Shown here: piece by piece, positions 16,751 to 25,158 of the stretch
Layout of the letters: every line of letters starts with the position of its first letter
Numbering within the stretch: the first letter of the stretch is position 1
DNA from: Candidatus Saccharimonadota bacterium
Lineage (GTDB): Bacteria > Patescibacteriota > Saccharimonadia > Saccharimonadales > Saccharimonadaceae
Length of the DNA stretch: 42,095 nucleotides
Assembly: GCA_017533605.1 (NCBI GenBank)
Contig: JAFWKF010000006.1
Span: forward strand, 1-42,095
Direction: 5' to 3'
Notes under the pieces: model-generated
The model's input: the letters and a program-made list of their open reading frames with translations, nothing else
What the model was told of the DNA's origin: nothing
The model's database searches: none
Made by a program: the position numbers and the translations under genes

Positions 16751-19700
16751 TTACATGTGCTTGTAGAATTTTTTCCTAGCAATATATCTATAAGTACCAT
16801 ACCCACCAATACCTACTAGTACAATTCCGATAGCCACATATAGTATCTGGCCACCGCCCGCGCCCTCAGAAGCGAGTCTAGTAAACAAACCTGTTTCAGG
16901 AGCAGGTGGAATCACGCTGACAGTTTCATCTTCGTTATTAATATCTTTATGTTCTAAGATTAGTTCATCTTCATAGTACAAACTTTCGAAGATTACGAGG
17001 TCAGCACCACCAAGGTTAGCAGTATTAAACTTAAAGGTCATTGTAGTTTCACCACAAGCCTCAGTTGGAGTAAATGTAGTAGAAGCTTCTACTGGTTCGC
17101 TATTAACTAAAAGTCCATTTCCAGTCTTTTTATTCATCAATATACCTTTAACTGTGTATTCTACGCCTGGTTTCAAACAGTATTTCACTAAATCTTTGAT
17201 TTCTACATCCTCATCAAGTGGCAAGAGCTTTTCGCCAGTTTTGGCATTCGTTGCGTAAGTCTTCAAGCTGATTAGCTCAATAGTTTGACCTAAATCATTA
17301 ATATCATTGTGTCTAGTAATCACGTCGTCCTTGTACCACAGAGTTTCAAATACTACCACTTCTTTACCGCCTAGCTCACTGGCGTCAAAGGTAAATTCCA
17401 TCTCAATTTCGCCACAGTCTTCCTCGGAGCGTAGGTTGACACTGCTTTCTACCGTTTCACCGTTAATTAGAAGTGGTTCACCAGTAGATTTGTCCATCAA
17501 TATACCTTTAATCACAAAATTCGTATTTGGCTTGACGCAGTATTCAATTTTATCGATGATTTTAGCTTCTTTGGAAATTTCAACGTAATGATCACCATCC
17601 TCAGCATCAGTTGCCGTGGTACCAAGGCTAAACTTAGTACAAGCATTGTTCCAGTCTCCTAAATCAACTACTTGATTAGCGCTATTAATTGTCACGGTGA
17701 CTTTTTGGTTTAGAATACCCGTACAGAAGAGATTTGAACCACAGCGTAGCTCTTGAATTAGGTACGTACCATATGGCAACGCTCCTACTTCATCACGTAC
17801 CGGCACGCCATCGCCGTTTTTATCTAGCCCAAACCAAGAGCCATAACCAGAGAAGAAGAATGGATCAACTTCATCATATAGCGCATCGTAGCCATTAGTA
17901 TTAATAGAGTGGAGAATGAAACTAGATGAAGTATCTACCACGCCATCATCGTTACTCACCACGATGTGAGTTTCTTTAATTTGGTTGTGCTCATCAATCG
18001 AGGAAATACTAAAGATTACATCACGCATTGGCACGTTATTATTGGCATCCATCTTTACAAATCTAATGTCGCCACGAATCGGCTGGTTCGCAACTGTAGT
18101 GGAAACATTCACCGTATTATTAGTTGGGATTGTTACGGTCTTTGCTTCTGTATTTAGCATATACCCTTCACTAGTTTCTTCCTCTTTTATAATGTAAGTA
18201 CCATACGGAAGATTTTCGAATGTTACACTACAATCGCCATCAGACATAGTTTTCGTAGTGATAATAGAACCTTTCGGCTTTGGACTGCCATTATAATATA
18301 CTGCATTTGTAGAGTCATTAGTGATAGAGAATCTAACACCGGCAAATGAAAGGCCATCGCTATTAGTACAACTACCAGTATCAGCATCCACCTTATTTAC
18401 AGTAACTTTACCTTTGATGCTAGTATTACTAAACTCCGTTTCAGCTGACGAGCCACCAAGAGTTACGGTTTTAGAATCCGTGTCGGCGGTATAACCTGTA
18501 CTTGCTGAAGCCTCTCTTACTTCATACGCACCGTAAGGTAAATTGTCAAATTCTACACTACATGCGCCAGTAGCAATAGTTTTAGAAGCAATCTTAGCAT
18601 TATTAGCGTAAGATTGACCACCATATTTTACTGGACCACCAGTCTTATTATAAAGATCAAATACTGTACCAACTAACGATAAATTACCAGTTGGAGTACA
18701 ACTACCAGTATCTTTATCAGTCTTGTTAACTACAATTTTGCCTTTCTTCGGAGTGTTAGTAAACGTTACAGAAGTAGATGTACCAGAAAGACCAACATTT
18801 TTATCTGAATCCCCAATGTATCCAGTTGGCACAGAACTTTCTTGAATTGTGTATTGCCCATAAGGTAAGTTAGTGAATTCTACTGAACAGTTTCCGTTAG
18901 AAAGAGTTTTAGTGTCGATCGTACCATTATTTTGTATTACATTACCGCCATATTTCACCGGACCACCAGTCTTGTTAATCAAAGTAAATTTGATGCCATT
19001 AAATGAAAGGCCTGCGGTATTTGTACAACTACCAGTATCTGCGTCAACTTTGTTTACGGTAATTTTACCTTTGTTTGGCGTATTGGAAAAACTAATTGAA
19101 ACACTGCCACTATTCAAAGTGACTATTTGATCGCCAGCCCCCGAATAGCCTGAAGGAGCGGCTGTTTCTCTAACCGTATAATTGCCATATGGTACATTCT
19201 CAAATGTTACACTACACGAACCGCCAGAAAGACTTTTAGTGGCAACAGTTTCACCGCTACTATTAAGTAATGCAAAAGTGGTACCATTAAGCGAAAGAGC
19301 CGCCGAAGTAGTACAGCTACCAGTATCTGAGTCAATCTTATTAACTGTGATACTGCCATATTGAATATCCGGCGCCTCAATCCACATTACACGCTGTTTT
19401 CCACCAGTATCCGTAGTCGAGTATAATTTATATTTGCTGGCCGCTTGCCATTTTTCATCATTGGTAGAAATCATTTGCCCTAAATCAGCATTCACTGTTT
19501 GCAACCATTCTTTCTGGGCATCACTAAAACCAGTTGTGTCTCCACCATTAATATAACCAACTATGCCATGGACATACGCATATCTTAATGCAAAATCGGA
19601 CTCAGGTATAGTTTGAAAAATAGTATTAAGGTATGTTTTATTAGCAGGCGTATCGACGAAGAATATATAAAGAATTAATTTAACTTTTCCATTATCGACT

Positions 19701-20005
19701 GTGTCACTAGTGAGACCGGCATGATAATGAACATTCGTTGGCGTCCCGAGTCTAGGATCAGCACACATACCGTAATACTGATTCGTGCCAGTATTAACCG
19801 TAAAAATATTCGTTTCCCAACCAGTGTCACCATATCTAATCTCTTGTCCAGGATAGATTTCCACAGCCGCTCCATCCTGCGTATTAGCGCTAACCTTGTT
19901 TTGAACATGCCTTATAATGGCAAACATCGCCAAGATAGCCAAAACAAAACCGACAAAAACAAGCAGCGCTCGTTTAAAAATCCTCTTCTTACTTAGAACA
20001 AACAT
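16751..20005 (-). CDS. Large SpaA/VaFE-repeat surface adhesin with sorting signal
   Basis: A 1084-aa cell-surface protein. Basic N-terminus plus membrane/signal segment (about 11-33); a head domain (about 45-215) with GMCADPRLG around Cys81, perhaps TQXA/thioester-like; prealbumin-like SpaA repeats beginning near residues 217, 314, 423 and 533 (each VNKxDxDTGSC...CSVxFxNxPYG) and a divergent fifth from 644; two VaFE/T-Q ester-type domains (about 797-909 and 913-1032, with VVFETLWY and HNDINDLGQT); an APETG motif (1035-1039); a membrane helix (about 1054-1075) and a basic tail. This is the layout of sortase-anchored pilin/adhesin stalks. Each SpaA repeat has a Cys pair. A 68-nt leader with AAAGGA lies upstream. 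Ligand unknown. Confidence 0.88.
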   Translation of the reverse strand: MFVLSKKRIFKRALLVFVGFVLAILAMFAIIRHVQNKVSANTQDGAAVEIYPGQEIRYGDTGWETNIFTVNTGTNQYYGMCADPRLGTPTNVHYHAGLTSDTVDNGKVKLILYIFFVDTPANKTYLNTIFQTIPESDFALRYAYVHGIVGYINGGDTTGFSDAQKEWLQTVNADLGQMISTNDEKWQAASKYKLYSTTDTGGKQRVMWIEAPDIQYGSITVNKIDSDTGSCTTSAALSLNGTTFALLNSSGETVATKSLSGGSCSVTFENVPYGNYTVRETAAPSGYSGAGDQIVTLNSGSVSISFSNTPNKGKITVNKVDADTGSCTNTAGLSFNGIKFTLINKTGGPVKYGGNVIQNNGTIDTKTLSNGNCSVEFTNLPYGQYTIQESSVPTGYIGDSDKNVGLSGTSTSVTFTNTPKKGKIVVNKTDKDTGSCTPTGNLSLVGTVFDLYNKTGGPVKYGGQSYANNAKIASKTIATGACSVEFDNLPYGAYEVREASASTGYTADTDSKTVTLGGSSAETEFSNTSIKGKVTVNKVDADTGSCTNSDGLSFAGVRFSITNDSTNAVYYNGSPKPKGSIITTKTMSDGDCSVTFENLPYGTYIIKEEETSEGYMLNTEAKTVTIPTNNTVNVSTTVANQPIRGDIRFVKMDANNNVPMRDVIFSISSIDEHNQIKETHIVVSNDDGVVDTSSSFILHSINTNGYDALYDEVDPFFFSGYGSWFGLDKNGDGVPVRDEVGALPYGTYLIQELRCGSNLFCTGILNQKVTVTINSANQVVDLGDWNNACTKFSLGTTATDAEDGDHYVEISKEAKIIDKIEYCVKPNTNFVIKGILMDKSTGEPLLINGETVESSVNLRSEEDCGEIEMEFTFDASELGGKEVVVFETLWYKDDVITRHNDINDLGQTIELISLKTYATNAKTGEKLLPLDEDVEIKDLVKYCLKPGVEYTVKGILMNKKTGNGLLVNSEPVEASTTFTPTEACGETTMTFKFNTANLGGADLVIFESLYYEDELILEHKDINNEDETVSVIPPAPETGLFTRLASEGAGGGQILYVAIGIVLVGIGGYGTYRYIARKKFYKHM

Positions 20006-20079
20006 AGAAATATCCTTTGTTTTTTTATATTTATTTAGATTGTGTTTTGTTTTTGTGTATAACTCTGACTCTACCTTAT

Positions 20080-20107
20080 ATTATACTTATGTTTAAAGTT
20101 TTGTCAA
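20080..20107 (-). promoter_or_regulatory. Consensus promoter of the SpaA/VaFE surface protein gene
   Basis: On the minus strand there is a perfect -35 TTGACA (20107-20102), a 16-nt spacer and TATAAT (20085-20080). It is one of the strongest-looking promoters in the window, suggesting high expression. Confidence 0.85.
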
Positions 20108-20126
20108 GCCCAAATTTTATATTAAA

Positions 20127-20150
20127 AAGACGCTTGAATTCAAGCGTCTT
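20127..20150 (-). terminator. Terminator of the small membrane protein gene
   Basis: A perfect 24-nt palindrome centred on GAATTC overlaps the last codons and stop (20140-20142) of the minus-strand gene and is followed on that strand by a T-run. It lies just upstream of the surface-protein promoter, insulating the two. Confidence 0.75.
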
Positions 20151-20379
20151 CTTCCCATGGAGGAGTTTCTTTGTTTGTCATATCCAATTTGTCCATTGGA
20201 TCATCATATGTAACGGCATTTTTAAACTCTCTTACCATCACAAATATCGTCAGCCCGATAAAAATAAACAAGCAAATAAGTGGAACCGAAGTTCTAACTT
20301 TACCTGCAATACGCAGGACAAAAGTAACGACCGTCGCCCAAAGCGACAGCATGTCTACAGTAAGTAAAAACTTGTCCAT
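20140..20379 (-). CDS. Small two-helix membrane protein, unknown function
   Basis: A 79-aa protein with two hydrophobic segments (about residues 8-26 and 34-49) and an acidic soluble C-terminus ending PPWEEDA. The start at 20379 (MDKFLLTVD) is chosen over an ATG at 20412 because a strong Shine-Dalgarno, AAAAGGAGGG, lies just before it. Own promoter and terminator show it is an independent unit. I do not recognise a family. It separates tuf from the surface adhesin gene. Confidence 0.75.
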   Translation of the reverse strand: MDKFLLTVDMLSLWATVVTFVLRIAGKVRTSVPLICLFIFIGLTIFVMVREFKNAVTYDDPMDKLDMTNKETPPWEEDA

Positions 20380-20420
20380 ATTAACCCTCCTTTTGAATGT
20401 ACGCCCCTCCATCTCCTTAT

Positions 20421-20449
20421 ATATTACACTTTTTTAGCAAAAAAGTCAA
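20421..20449 (-). promoter_or_regulatory. Promoter of the small membrane protein gene
   Basis: Minus strand: -35 TTGACT (20449-20444), 17-nt spacer, -10 TAATAT (20426-20421) preceded by TG-like context. The leader is about 35 nt. Confidence 0.6.
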
Positions 20450-20486
20450 ATGAAGCACCGATAATCAAAAAATAGCATAAATACTC

Positions 20487-20515
20487 TTTACAAATCATAA
20501 AAAATAGTCTAAAAT
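20487..20515 (+). promoter_or_regulatory. tuf promoter
   Basis: -35 TTTACA (20487-20492), 17-nt spacer, -10 TAAAAT (20510-20515). Predicted leader about 60 nt. Confidence 0.65.
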
Positions 20516-20528
20516 AGTAGGGTAGAGA

Positions 20529-20558
20529 TTTGGAGCTGGTTTTTATTAGCGCTCCAAA
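20529..20558 (+). promoter_or_regulatory. Hairpin in the tuf leader
   Basis: TTTGGAGC (20529-20536) pairs with GCTCCAAA (20551-20558) around a 14-nt U-rich loop. No T-run follows, so it is not a terminator; it could stabilise the mRNA or be a regulator site. The Shine-Dalgarno AAAAGGAG lies downstream, outside the stem. Confidence 0.55.
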
Positions 20559-20582
20559 CATAATAATATAAAAGGAGAAAGA

Positions 20583-21764
20583 ATGGCAAATTTTGACCGT
20601 TCCAAACCACACATCAATGTGGGTACTATGGGTCACGTAGACCATGGTAAAACTACTTTAACTGCGGCAATTACTAGCGTTCTCGCGAAAAATTTTCCGT
20701 CAGACGTAAACAAACCTGTCGCTTATGATCAAATTGATAACGCTCCAGAAGAAAAGGCTCGCGGTATTACTATCGCTACCTCCCACCAGGAGTACGAATC
20801 CAGCAAACGCCACTACGCACATGTAGATATGCCAGGGCACGCCGATTACATCAAAAACATGATTACTGGTGCCGCCCAGATCGATGGCGCTATCCTCGTT
20901 GTTGCAGCAAACGATGGTGCTTTGCCACAAACCAAAGAACACATCCTCTTGGCTCGCCAAGTAAACGTGCCTAAAATCATCGTTTTCTTAAACAAAATGG
21001 ACCTCGCTGATCCAGAGATGGTCGAATTAGTTGAAGAAGAAGTTCGCGACATTCTCGAGAAAAACGGCTTTGATCGTAACTGCCCAATCATCAAAGGTTC
21101 TGCTACCAAAGCTCTCGAAGGTGACCCAGACAACGAAAAGGCTGTTATGGATCTCGTTGACGCTATGGATGAATACTTTGACATCCCAGAGCACGATCTA
21201 GACAAACCATTCCTCATGCCAATTGAGGATGTCTTCTCCATCAAAGGTCGTGGTACTGTTGCTACTGGCCGTATTGAACAAGGCATTGTTAAGCTAAACG
21301 ACGAAGTTGAAATTGTTGGCCTTAAAGACACTCAAAAATCTGTCGTTACCGGTATCGAAGCCTTCCACAAGACTTTGGATCAAGGCCAAGCTGGCGATAA
21401 CGCAGGTCTTCTACTTCGTGGTATTGAACGCGACCAAATCGAACGTGGTCAGGTAATCGCCAAGCCAGGCACCATTACCCCACATACCGAATTTGAAGCT
21501 GAGGTTTACATCCTTAAGAAAGAGGAAGGTGGCCGCCACACTCCATTTTCAAAAGGTTACAAGCCACAATTCTACTTCCGCACCACTGATGTTACTGGTG
21601 AAGTAGAACTTCCAGCTGACAAAGAAATCGTCATGCCTGGCGACCAAGTAACCTTCAAGGTTAAACTCTTGGCTCCAGTCGCTATGAACGACCAAGACCG
21701 TTTTGCTATCCGCGAAGGTGGCAAAACCGTCGGTTCTGGTGTTATCACCAAGGTTATCAAATAA
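20583..21764 (+). CDS. tuf: Elongation factor Tu
   Basis: A 393-aa EF-Tu, full length with three domains. G1 GHVDHGKTT (17-25), switch I RGITI, G3 DMPGHADY (the usual Cys is Met), G4 NKMD, then domain II with [13 protein letters not shown] and domain III with [21 protein letters not shown]. It delivers aminoacyl-tRNA to the ribosome. It is monocistronic here, with its own promoter, hairpin leader, Shine-Dalgarno AAAAGGAG and a terminator, so the classic str operon is broken up in this genome. Confidence 0.98.
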   Translation: MANFDRSKPHINVGTMGHVDHGKTTLTAAITSVLAKNFPSDVNKPVAYDQIDNAPEEKARGITIATSHQEYESSKRHYAHVDMPGHADYIKNMITGAAQIDGAILVVAANDGALPQTKEHILLARQVNVPKIIVFLNKMDLADPEMVELVEEEVRDILEKNGFDRNCPIIKGSATKALEGDPDNEKAVMDLVDAMDEYFDIPEHDLDKPFLMPIEDVFSIKGRGTVATGRIEQGIVKLNDEVEIVGLKDTQKSVVTGIEAFHKTLDQGQAGDNAGLLLRGIERDQIERGQVIAKPGTITPHTEFEAEVYILKKEEGGRHTPFSKGYKPQFYFRTTDVTGEVELPADKEIVMPGDQVTFKVKLLAPVAMNDQDRFAIREGGKTVGSGVITKVIK

Positions 21765-21784
21765 TTTGATACTGAACTAAAAAG

Positions 21785-21811
21785 TCTCCCCTTTACGGGG
21801 GAGATTTTTTT
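21785..21811. terminator. Bidirectional terminator between tuf and the E2-like gene
   Basis: TCTCCCC (21785-21791) pairs with GGGGAGA (21798-21804), followed by seven T; on the minus strand a T-run also follows the stem. It serves both converging genes. Confidence 0.9.
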
Positions 21812-22679
21812 ATCTTATTTCTTCAAGATTTATCTTCTCGCTGACTGGTTTTTCTAGTTCTTCCGGGTTAGACAAAAGATACTGCAACAAATCGGCGGAT
21901 TTCGCAAAATAATAGCCATCCGCAATCCGTTCGTCAAAATTCATCCCCCATTCACACATTTTGCGTGTGGATTTTTTACCATCTTCTATTATTTCTTCAT
22001 CTCGTATCTCGCCCATCGTAAGTAGGGAAGATGAATTGCCAAAATCAGTAATATTATGGTGAATCGCCCCACAGCCAATTGAACCGAGATTCGATAAAAT
22101 CATCGTGCTATAATAAAGATTGTCTTCAATCAAAGAACTTGGCAGAATACCTTTTTTATCGCACCATTTAAAAAGCCCAACAATCGGGACGCGAAGAATA
22201 TTTGGAAGCTTTCCCAAAGTATCAATTGCAGAATTGGCCCCAGCTTTTTCGATACTGCCCGTCTTACGATTGCGAAAACTATCAGTCTTTTTCTTTATCT
22301 TTTCACCTAAAGCGTAAATATTATCATTCTTTTCAATCGGAATCATTACCATCATCTCTTCCGAATGATCGTCAAAACTCACTTTCGCCACGAAAGAAAG
22401 CACAATCTCATCATGTTCCCACAGGTGACGGTTGGCCACAAAATAGTTTAGTTTTGGGCGATTATAAACTGTTTTACCGATCGCAGTCAAAAAAGCATGA
22501 AAATACGTAATATTTTCACCAGATTTTTTCTTTTTCTCAATAAATTTTGACAGATTAGTTAAATCCATCTTCTGATTAATATAAACATCACTTACGCTAC
22601 GATTGGGCTTTAAATCAATACTTATTTGCGCCATGCCAGTGACATTTTTTACCCTTCGAGCTCCTCCATATTTCTTCAT
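21810..22679 (-). CDS. Stand-alone E2/CAT-fold acyltransferase-like protein
   Basis: A 289-aa protein resembling the catalytic domain of 2-oxoacid dehydrogenase acyltransferases and chloramphenicol acetyltransferase: SNLGSIG, the LTMGEI strand, and a C-terminal FDERIADGYYFAKSADLLQYLLSNPEEL that aligns with the DHRxxDG catalytic loop. The His of that motif is Glu here (DERIADG, residues 249-255), and there are no lipoyl or subunit-binding domains, so classical E2 activity is doubtful. No E1/E3 genes lie nearby. The start at 22679 (MKKYGGARR) is supported by TATAAT ending exactly 7 nt upstream; a longer frame to 22787 would run through that promoter. Confidence 0.78.
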   Translation of the reverse strand: MKKYGGARRVKNVTGMAQISIDLKPNRSVSDVYINQKMDLTNLSKFIEKKKKSGENITYFHAFLTAIGKTVYNRPKLNYFVANRHLWEHDEIVLSFVAKVSFDDHSEEMMVMIPIEKNDNIYALGEKIKKKTDSFRNRKTGSIEKAGANSAIDTLGKLPNILRVPIVGLFKWCDKKGILPSSLIEDNLYYSTMILSNLGSIGCGAIHHNITDFGNSSSLLTMGEIRDEEIIEDGKKSTRKMCEWGMNFDERIADGYYFAKSADLLQYLLSNPEELEKPVSEKINLEEIR

Positions 22680-22685
22680 ACTACT

Positions 22686-22694
22686 ATTATAGCA
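22686..22694 (-). promoter_or_regulatory. Extended -10 promoter of the E2-like gene (leaderless)
   Basis: Minus strand TGCTATAAT with hexamer 22691-22686 and start codon at 22679. It is divergent from the rpsJ promoter about 50 nt away. Confidence 0.75.
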
Positions 22695-22716
22695 AGAGAC
22701 CAAAAAAGTCACTATC

Positions 22717-22745
22717 TTGTGTTTTTTCGTAATCTGTGATATAAT
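22717..22745 (+). promoter_or_regulatory. rpsJ promoter
   Basis: -35 TTGTGT (22717-22722), 17-nt spacer, extended -10 TGATATAAT (hexamer 22740-22745). The leader is about 68 nt and ends in AAAGGAAAC before the ATG. Confidence 0.7.
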
Positions 22746-22819
22746 ATAGATATAAATATCATTAATTATCAAATCCGAAAAACTCATGTCTTGGAGGTTA
22801 TCGGATAAGAAAGGAAACT

Positions 22820-23146
22820 ATGACAGAAGCCAAAAAACAAGAAGGTCTCAAAATTCGTATCCGCCTCAAAGCTTACGATCATCGTGTCATTGATCAAAGC
22901 GCAAGGCAAATTGTAGACACCGCAATTCGTACCGGTGCCTCTGTAAGTGGCCCTATTCCACTTCCTACCAAACGTTCAACATTTACTGTAGTAAAATCCC
23001 CACATGTCTATAAAACCGGCGGTGAAGCATTTGAAATGAAAGTCCACAAACGCTTAATTGACATCTCTAACGCCACCCCTAAAACCATTGAGAGTTTACA
23101 AAATCTCTCTTTGCCAGCTGGCGTAGACGCCGAAATCAAGATGTAA
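22820..23146 (+). CDS. rpsJ: 30S ribosomal protein S10
   Basis: A 108-aa S10 with the family pattern [29 protein letters not shown] and [20 protein letters not shown](Y)K, ending in [11 protein letters not shown]. It sits in the 30S head and also acts as NusE in transcription antitermination. Normally it heads the S10 operon (rplC, rplD...); here a terminator follows directly and the next gene is a Mur ligase, so it is monocistronic. A 68-nt leader and AAAGGA Shine-Dalgarno precede it. Confidence 0.97.
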   Translation: MTEAKKQEGLKIRIRLKAYDHRVIDQSARQIVDTAIRTGASVSGPIPLPTKRSTFTVVKSPHVYKTGGEAFEMKVHKRLIDISNATPKTIESLQNLSLPAGVDAEIKM

Positions 23147-23150
23147 TACA

Positions 23151-23175
23151 AAATCCCCCAAAATGGGGGATTTTT
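23151..23175 (+). terminator. rpsJ terminator
   Basis: ATCCCCC (23153-23159) pairs with GGGGGAT (23165-23171) and is followed by T-run to 23175. The -10 box of the next gene starts 3 nt later, so terminator and promoter abut. Confidence 0.9.
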
Positions 23176-23183
23176 GATATAAT
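23175..23183 (+). promoter_or_regulatory. Extended -10 promoter of the Mur-ligase cluster (leaderless)
   Basis: TGATATAAT with hexamer 23178-23183; the ATG at 23190 is exactly 7 nt after it. Confidence 0.75.
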
Positions 23184-23189
23184 ATTCTT

Positions 23190-24461
23190 ATGAGCGTTGC
23201 TAAGTTTAAGAAACGTTTTTATTTCGCGGTCGCGAAGTATTTTCGGCATTTTGCAAATATCGCTTTTAAGAAGTGGCACCCCAGAGTAATAGCCGTTACT
23301 GGCTCTGCAGGCAAAACCACTATGATGACCATGCTAGAGCACGAGATCGGCAAAAAAGCTCACTATTCACACGATGCCAACTCAGCTTTTGGTGTACCTT
23401 TTGATGTTTTAGGTCTAAAAGGTATCCGCGGTTCCAAAATCCGCTGGATTTGGCTTTTAATTGCCGCTCCGTTCAAGAGTATTTTTCACCGCCACAAAGA
23501 GGAATTTTACGTAGTAGAAATTGATGGCGAACGCCCTCACGAAACCGAATTTCTCGCCGAATGGCTTCGCCCAGAAATAACTATCTGGGTTTCCATCGGA
23601 CTTTCTCACGCTGTACAATTTGAAAAAGAAGTAGAAAACGGCAAATTCAAAAATGTTAAAGAAGCAATTGTAGCCGAATTTACCAATCTCCCCGTAAATA
23701 CCTCAAAGAGAGTTTACATTGATGCCGATTCTAAGTACATGATTGAAGCCACCGCCAACATCACTGCCGAAGTTATCCCGATTAAAAAAGACGAGCTTAA
23801 AAAATACGTAGTTTACCCAGATTCTACCGATTTTACTTACGGCGATACAACTTTTCACTTTAATCACCCTGAGCCTAAAGACATTGCCTTTAACCTCTTT
23901 GTCGTGCGCGACCTCATGAAATACCTCAAACTCAAGTTTAATCCAGATTTTTCCGACATGAAAATTGCCCCTGGTCGCTCCTCTTATTTTAAGGGCAAAA
24001 AGGGAATCAATATCGTAGATAGCAGCTACAACGCCCACATGATTTCTATGACCTCAGTTCTAGACATGGCAAAACGCATGCACGCCGAACGCAAATGGCT
24101 AGTTATCGGTGATATCGTAGACCAAGGCTCGCTAGAAGAAGAGGAGCACCGCAAACTCGCTAAATTGATTGCTGCCGTTAAGCCAGAAAAGGTGATTCTA
24201 GTCGGTAAACGCACTAAAAAATACACCGCACCAGAGCTGAAAAAACTCGGAGTTTCTGCCGTAGCTACGCTAGATCCTAGAAAAGCCCTTGAATATATTG
24301 AAAAAAGCATCACCGGCAAAGAAACTCTCATCTTTAAAGGCAGCCAATATCTAGAATGGATCATTGAGAAGTTATTAGCCGATCCTAAAGACGCCAAAAA
24401 GCTTTGTCGCCGAGAAAAAGCGGCCGTAATGCGCCGCAAAAGCTGGGGGCTAGATTCATAA
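23190..24461 (+). CDS. MurF-like Mur ligase lacking the N-terminal domain
   Basis: A 423-aa ATP-dependent ligase of the Mur family. The P-loop VTGSAGKTT lies at residues 37-44, only ~30 residues from the start, whereas MurF normally has about 100 residues of UDP-substrate-binding domain before it; here only a short basic amphipathic segment is present. The central region has HDANSAFGVPFDVLG and VVEIDGERPHETEFLAEWLRPEITIWVSIGLSHA; the C-terminal domain has PGRSSYFKGKKGINIVDSSYNAH, typical of MurF-like ligases adding a peptide unit. Substrate is uncertain: a D-Ala-D-Ala step or a related amide ligation. It heads a cluster with FemAB-type transferases. Confidence 0.85.
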   Translation: MSVAKFKKRFYFAVAKYFRHFANIAFKKWHPRVIAVTGSAGKTTMMTMLEHEIGKKAHYSHDANSAFGVPFDVLGLKGIRGSKIRWIWLLIAAPFKSIFHRHKEEFYVVEIDGERPHETEFLAEWLRPEITIWVSIGLSHAVQFEKEVENGKFKNVKEAIVAEFTNLPVNTSKRVYIDADSKYMIEATANITAEVIPIKKDELKKYVVYPDSTDFTYGDTTFHFNHPEPKDIAFNLFVVRDLMKYLKLKFNPDFSDMKIAPGRSSYFKGKKGINIVDSSYNAHMISMTSVLDMAKRMHAERKWLVIGDIVDQGSLEEEEHRKLAKLIAAVKPEKVILVGKRTKKYTAPELKKLGVSAVATLDPRKALEYIEKSITGKETLIFKGSQYLEWIIEKLLADPKDAKKLCRREKAAVMRRKSWGLDS

Positions 24462-24477
24462 TGAAAGGAGGTGGAAA

Positions 24478-25158
24478 GTGGCAGATTTATATATAATTCA
24501 CGGCTGGACCTACACGGTTGAACCATGGAAGCAAACTTTAAGTGAGCTGCGCGACCGTGGCATCAGCGTCAAAATGCTCCGTGTCCCCGGCCTGACCGAA
24601 GAATCCAAAAAAGTTTTCACTATTGAAGATTACGTCAAATGGGCCAACAAAGAAATCCCAGACGGCGCCATCGCGCTCGGTCATTCTAACGGCGGCCGTA
24701 TTCTTTTAAACCTCTGTGCTAAAAAACCAGATAAACTAAAATATCTAATTCTACTTGATTCCGCCGGAATTTATGAACCCACCACCAAGAAAAAGGTGGT
24801 TAGTTTCCTAGCTAAAATTGGTAAACCGTTTAAAAAGATACCTTTAATTGATAAAGTTTTCCACAAGGTTACTGGTTCAACGGATTATTCCCGCGCGCCA
24901 GAAAACATGAAGCAAACTCTGGCCAACATGCTAGAGTCAGACGAAAACCTAGATTTTAGCAAAGTTGAAACTAAAACCTTCATTCTTTGGGGCAAAAAAG
25001 ACACCGTTACTCCGCCTCGCCAAGCCACCGCAATTTACGAAAAACTCCCCAACGCAGAACTTAAATTCTATTCAAACTGGACTCACGCCCCTTATATTTC
25101 TAGCCCTGATGAACTTGCGCGCGCCCTCGCTGCGCTAGTAGAAAGGCTTAAAAAATGA
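24478..25158 (+). CDS. Alpha/beta hydrolase
   Basis: A 226-aa alpha/beta-hydrolase-fold protein. The nucleophile elbow GHSNGG puts the Ser at 70; the acid is the Asp in LWGKKDTVTP and the His is in NWTHAPY near the C-terminus, giving an intact triad. There is no signal peptide, so it acts in the cytoplasm. GTG start at 24478 is set by the strong Shine-Dalgarno AAAGGAGG at 24464-24471. The TGA overlaps the next ATG by 4 nt, tying it to the aminotransferase-like and FemAB genes. The substrate is not readable from sequence; an ester or thioester intermediate in bridge synthesis is speculation. Confidence 0.85.
   Translation: MADLYIIHGWTYTVEPWKQTLSELRDRGISVKMLRVPGLTEESKKVFTIEDYVKWANKEIPDGAIALGHSNGGRILLNLCAKKPDKLKYLILLDSAGIYEPTTKKKVVSFLAKIGKPFKKIPLIDKVFHKVTGSTDYSRAPENMKQTLANMLESDENLDFSKVETKTFILWGKKDTVTPPRQATAIYEKLPNAELKFYSNWTHAPYISSPDELARALAALVERLKK

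Noticed and set aside
20846-21331. 161-codon ORF antisense to tuf
   Set aside because: Antisense to a highly conserved gene; open because of codon bias.
22680-22787. N-terminal extension of the E2-like gene to 22787
   Set aside because: Passes through the TATAAT box of the gene and the divergent rpsJ promoter; start at 22679 is at the predicted +1.
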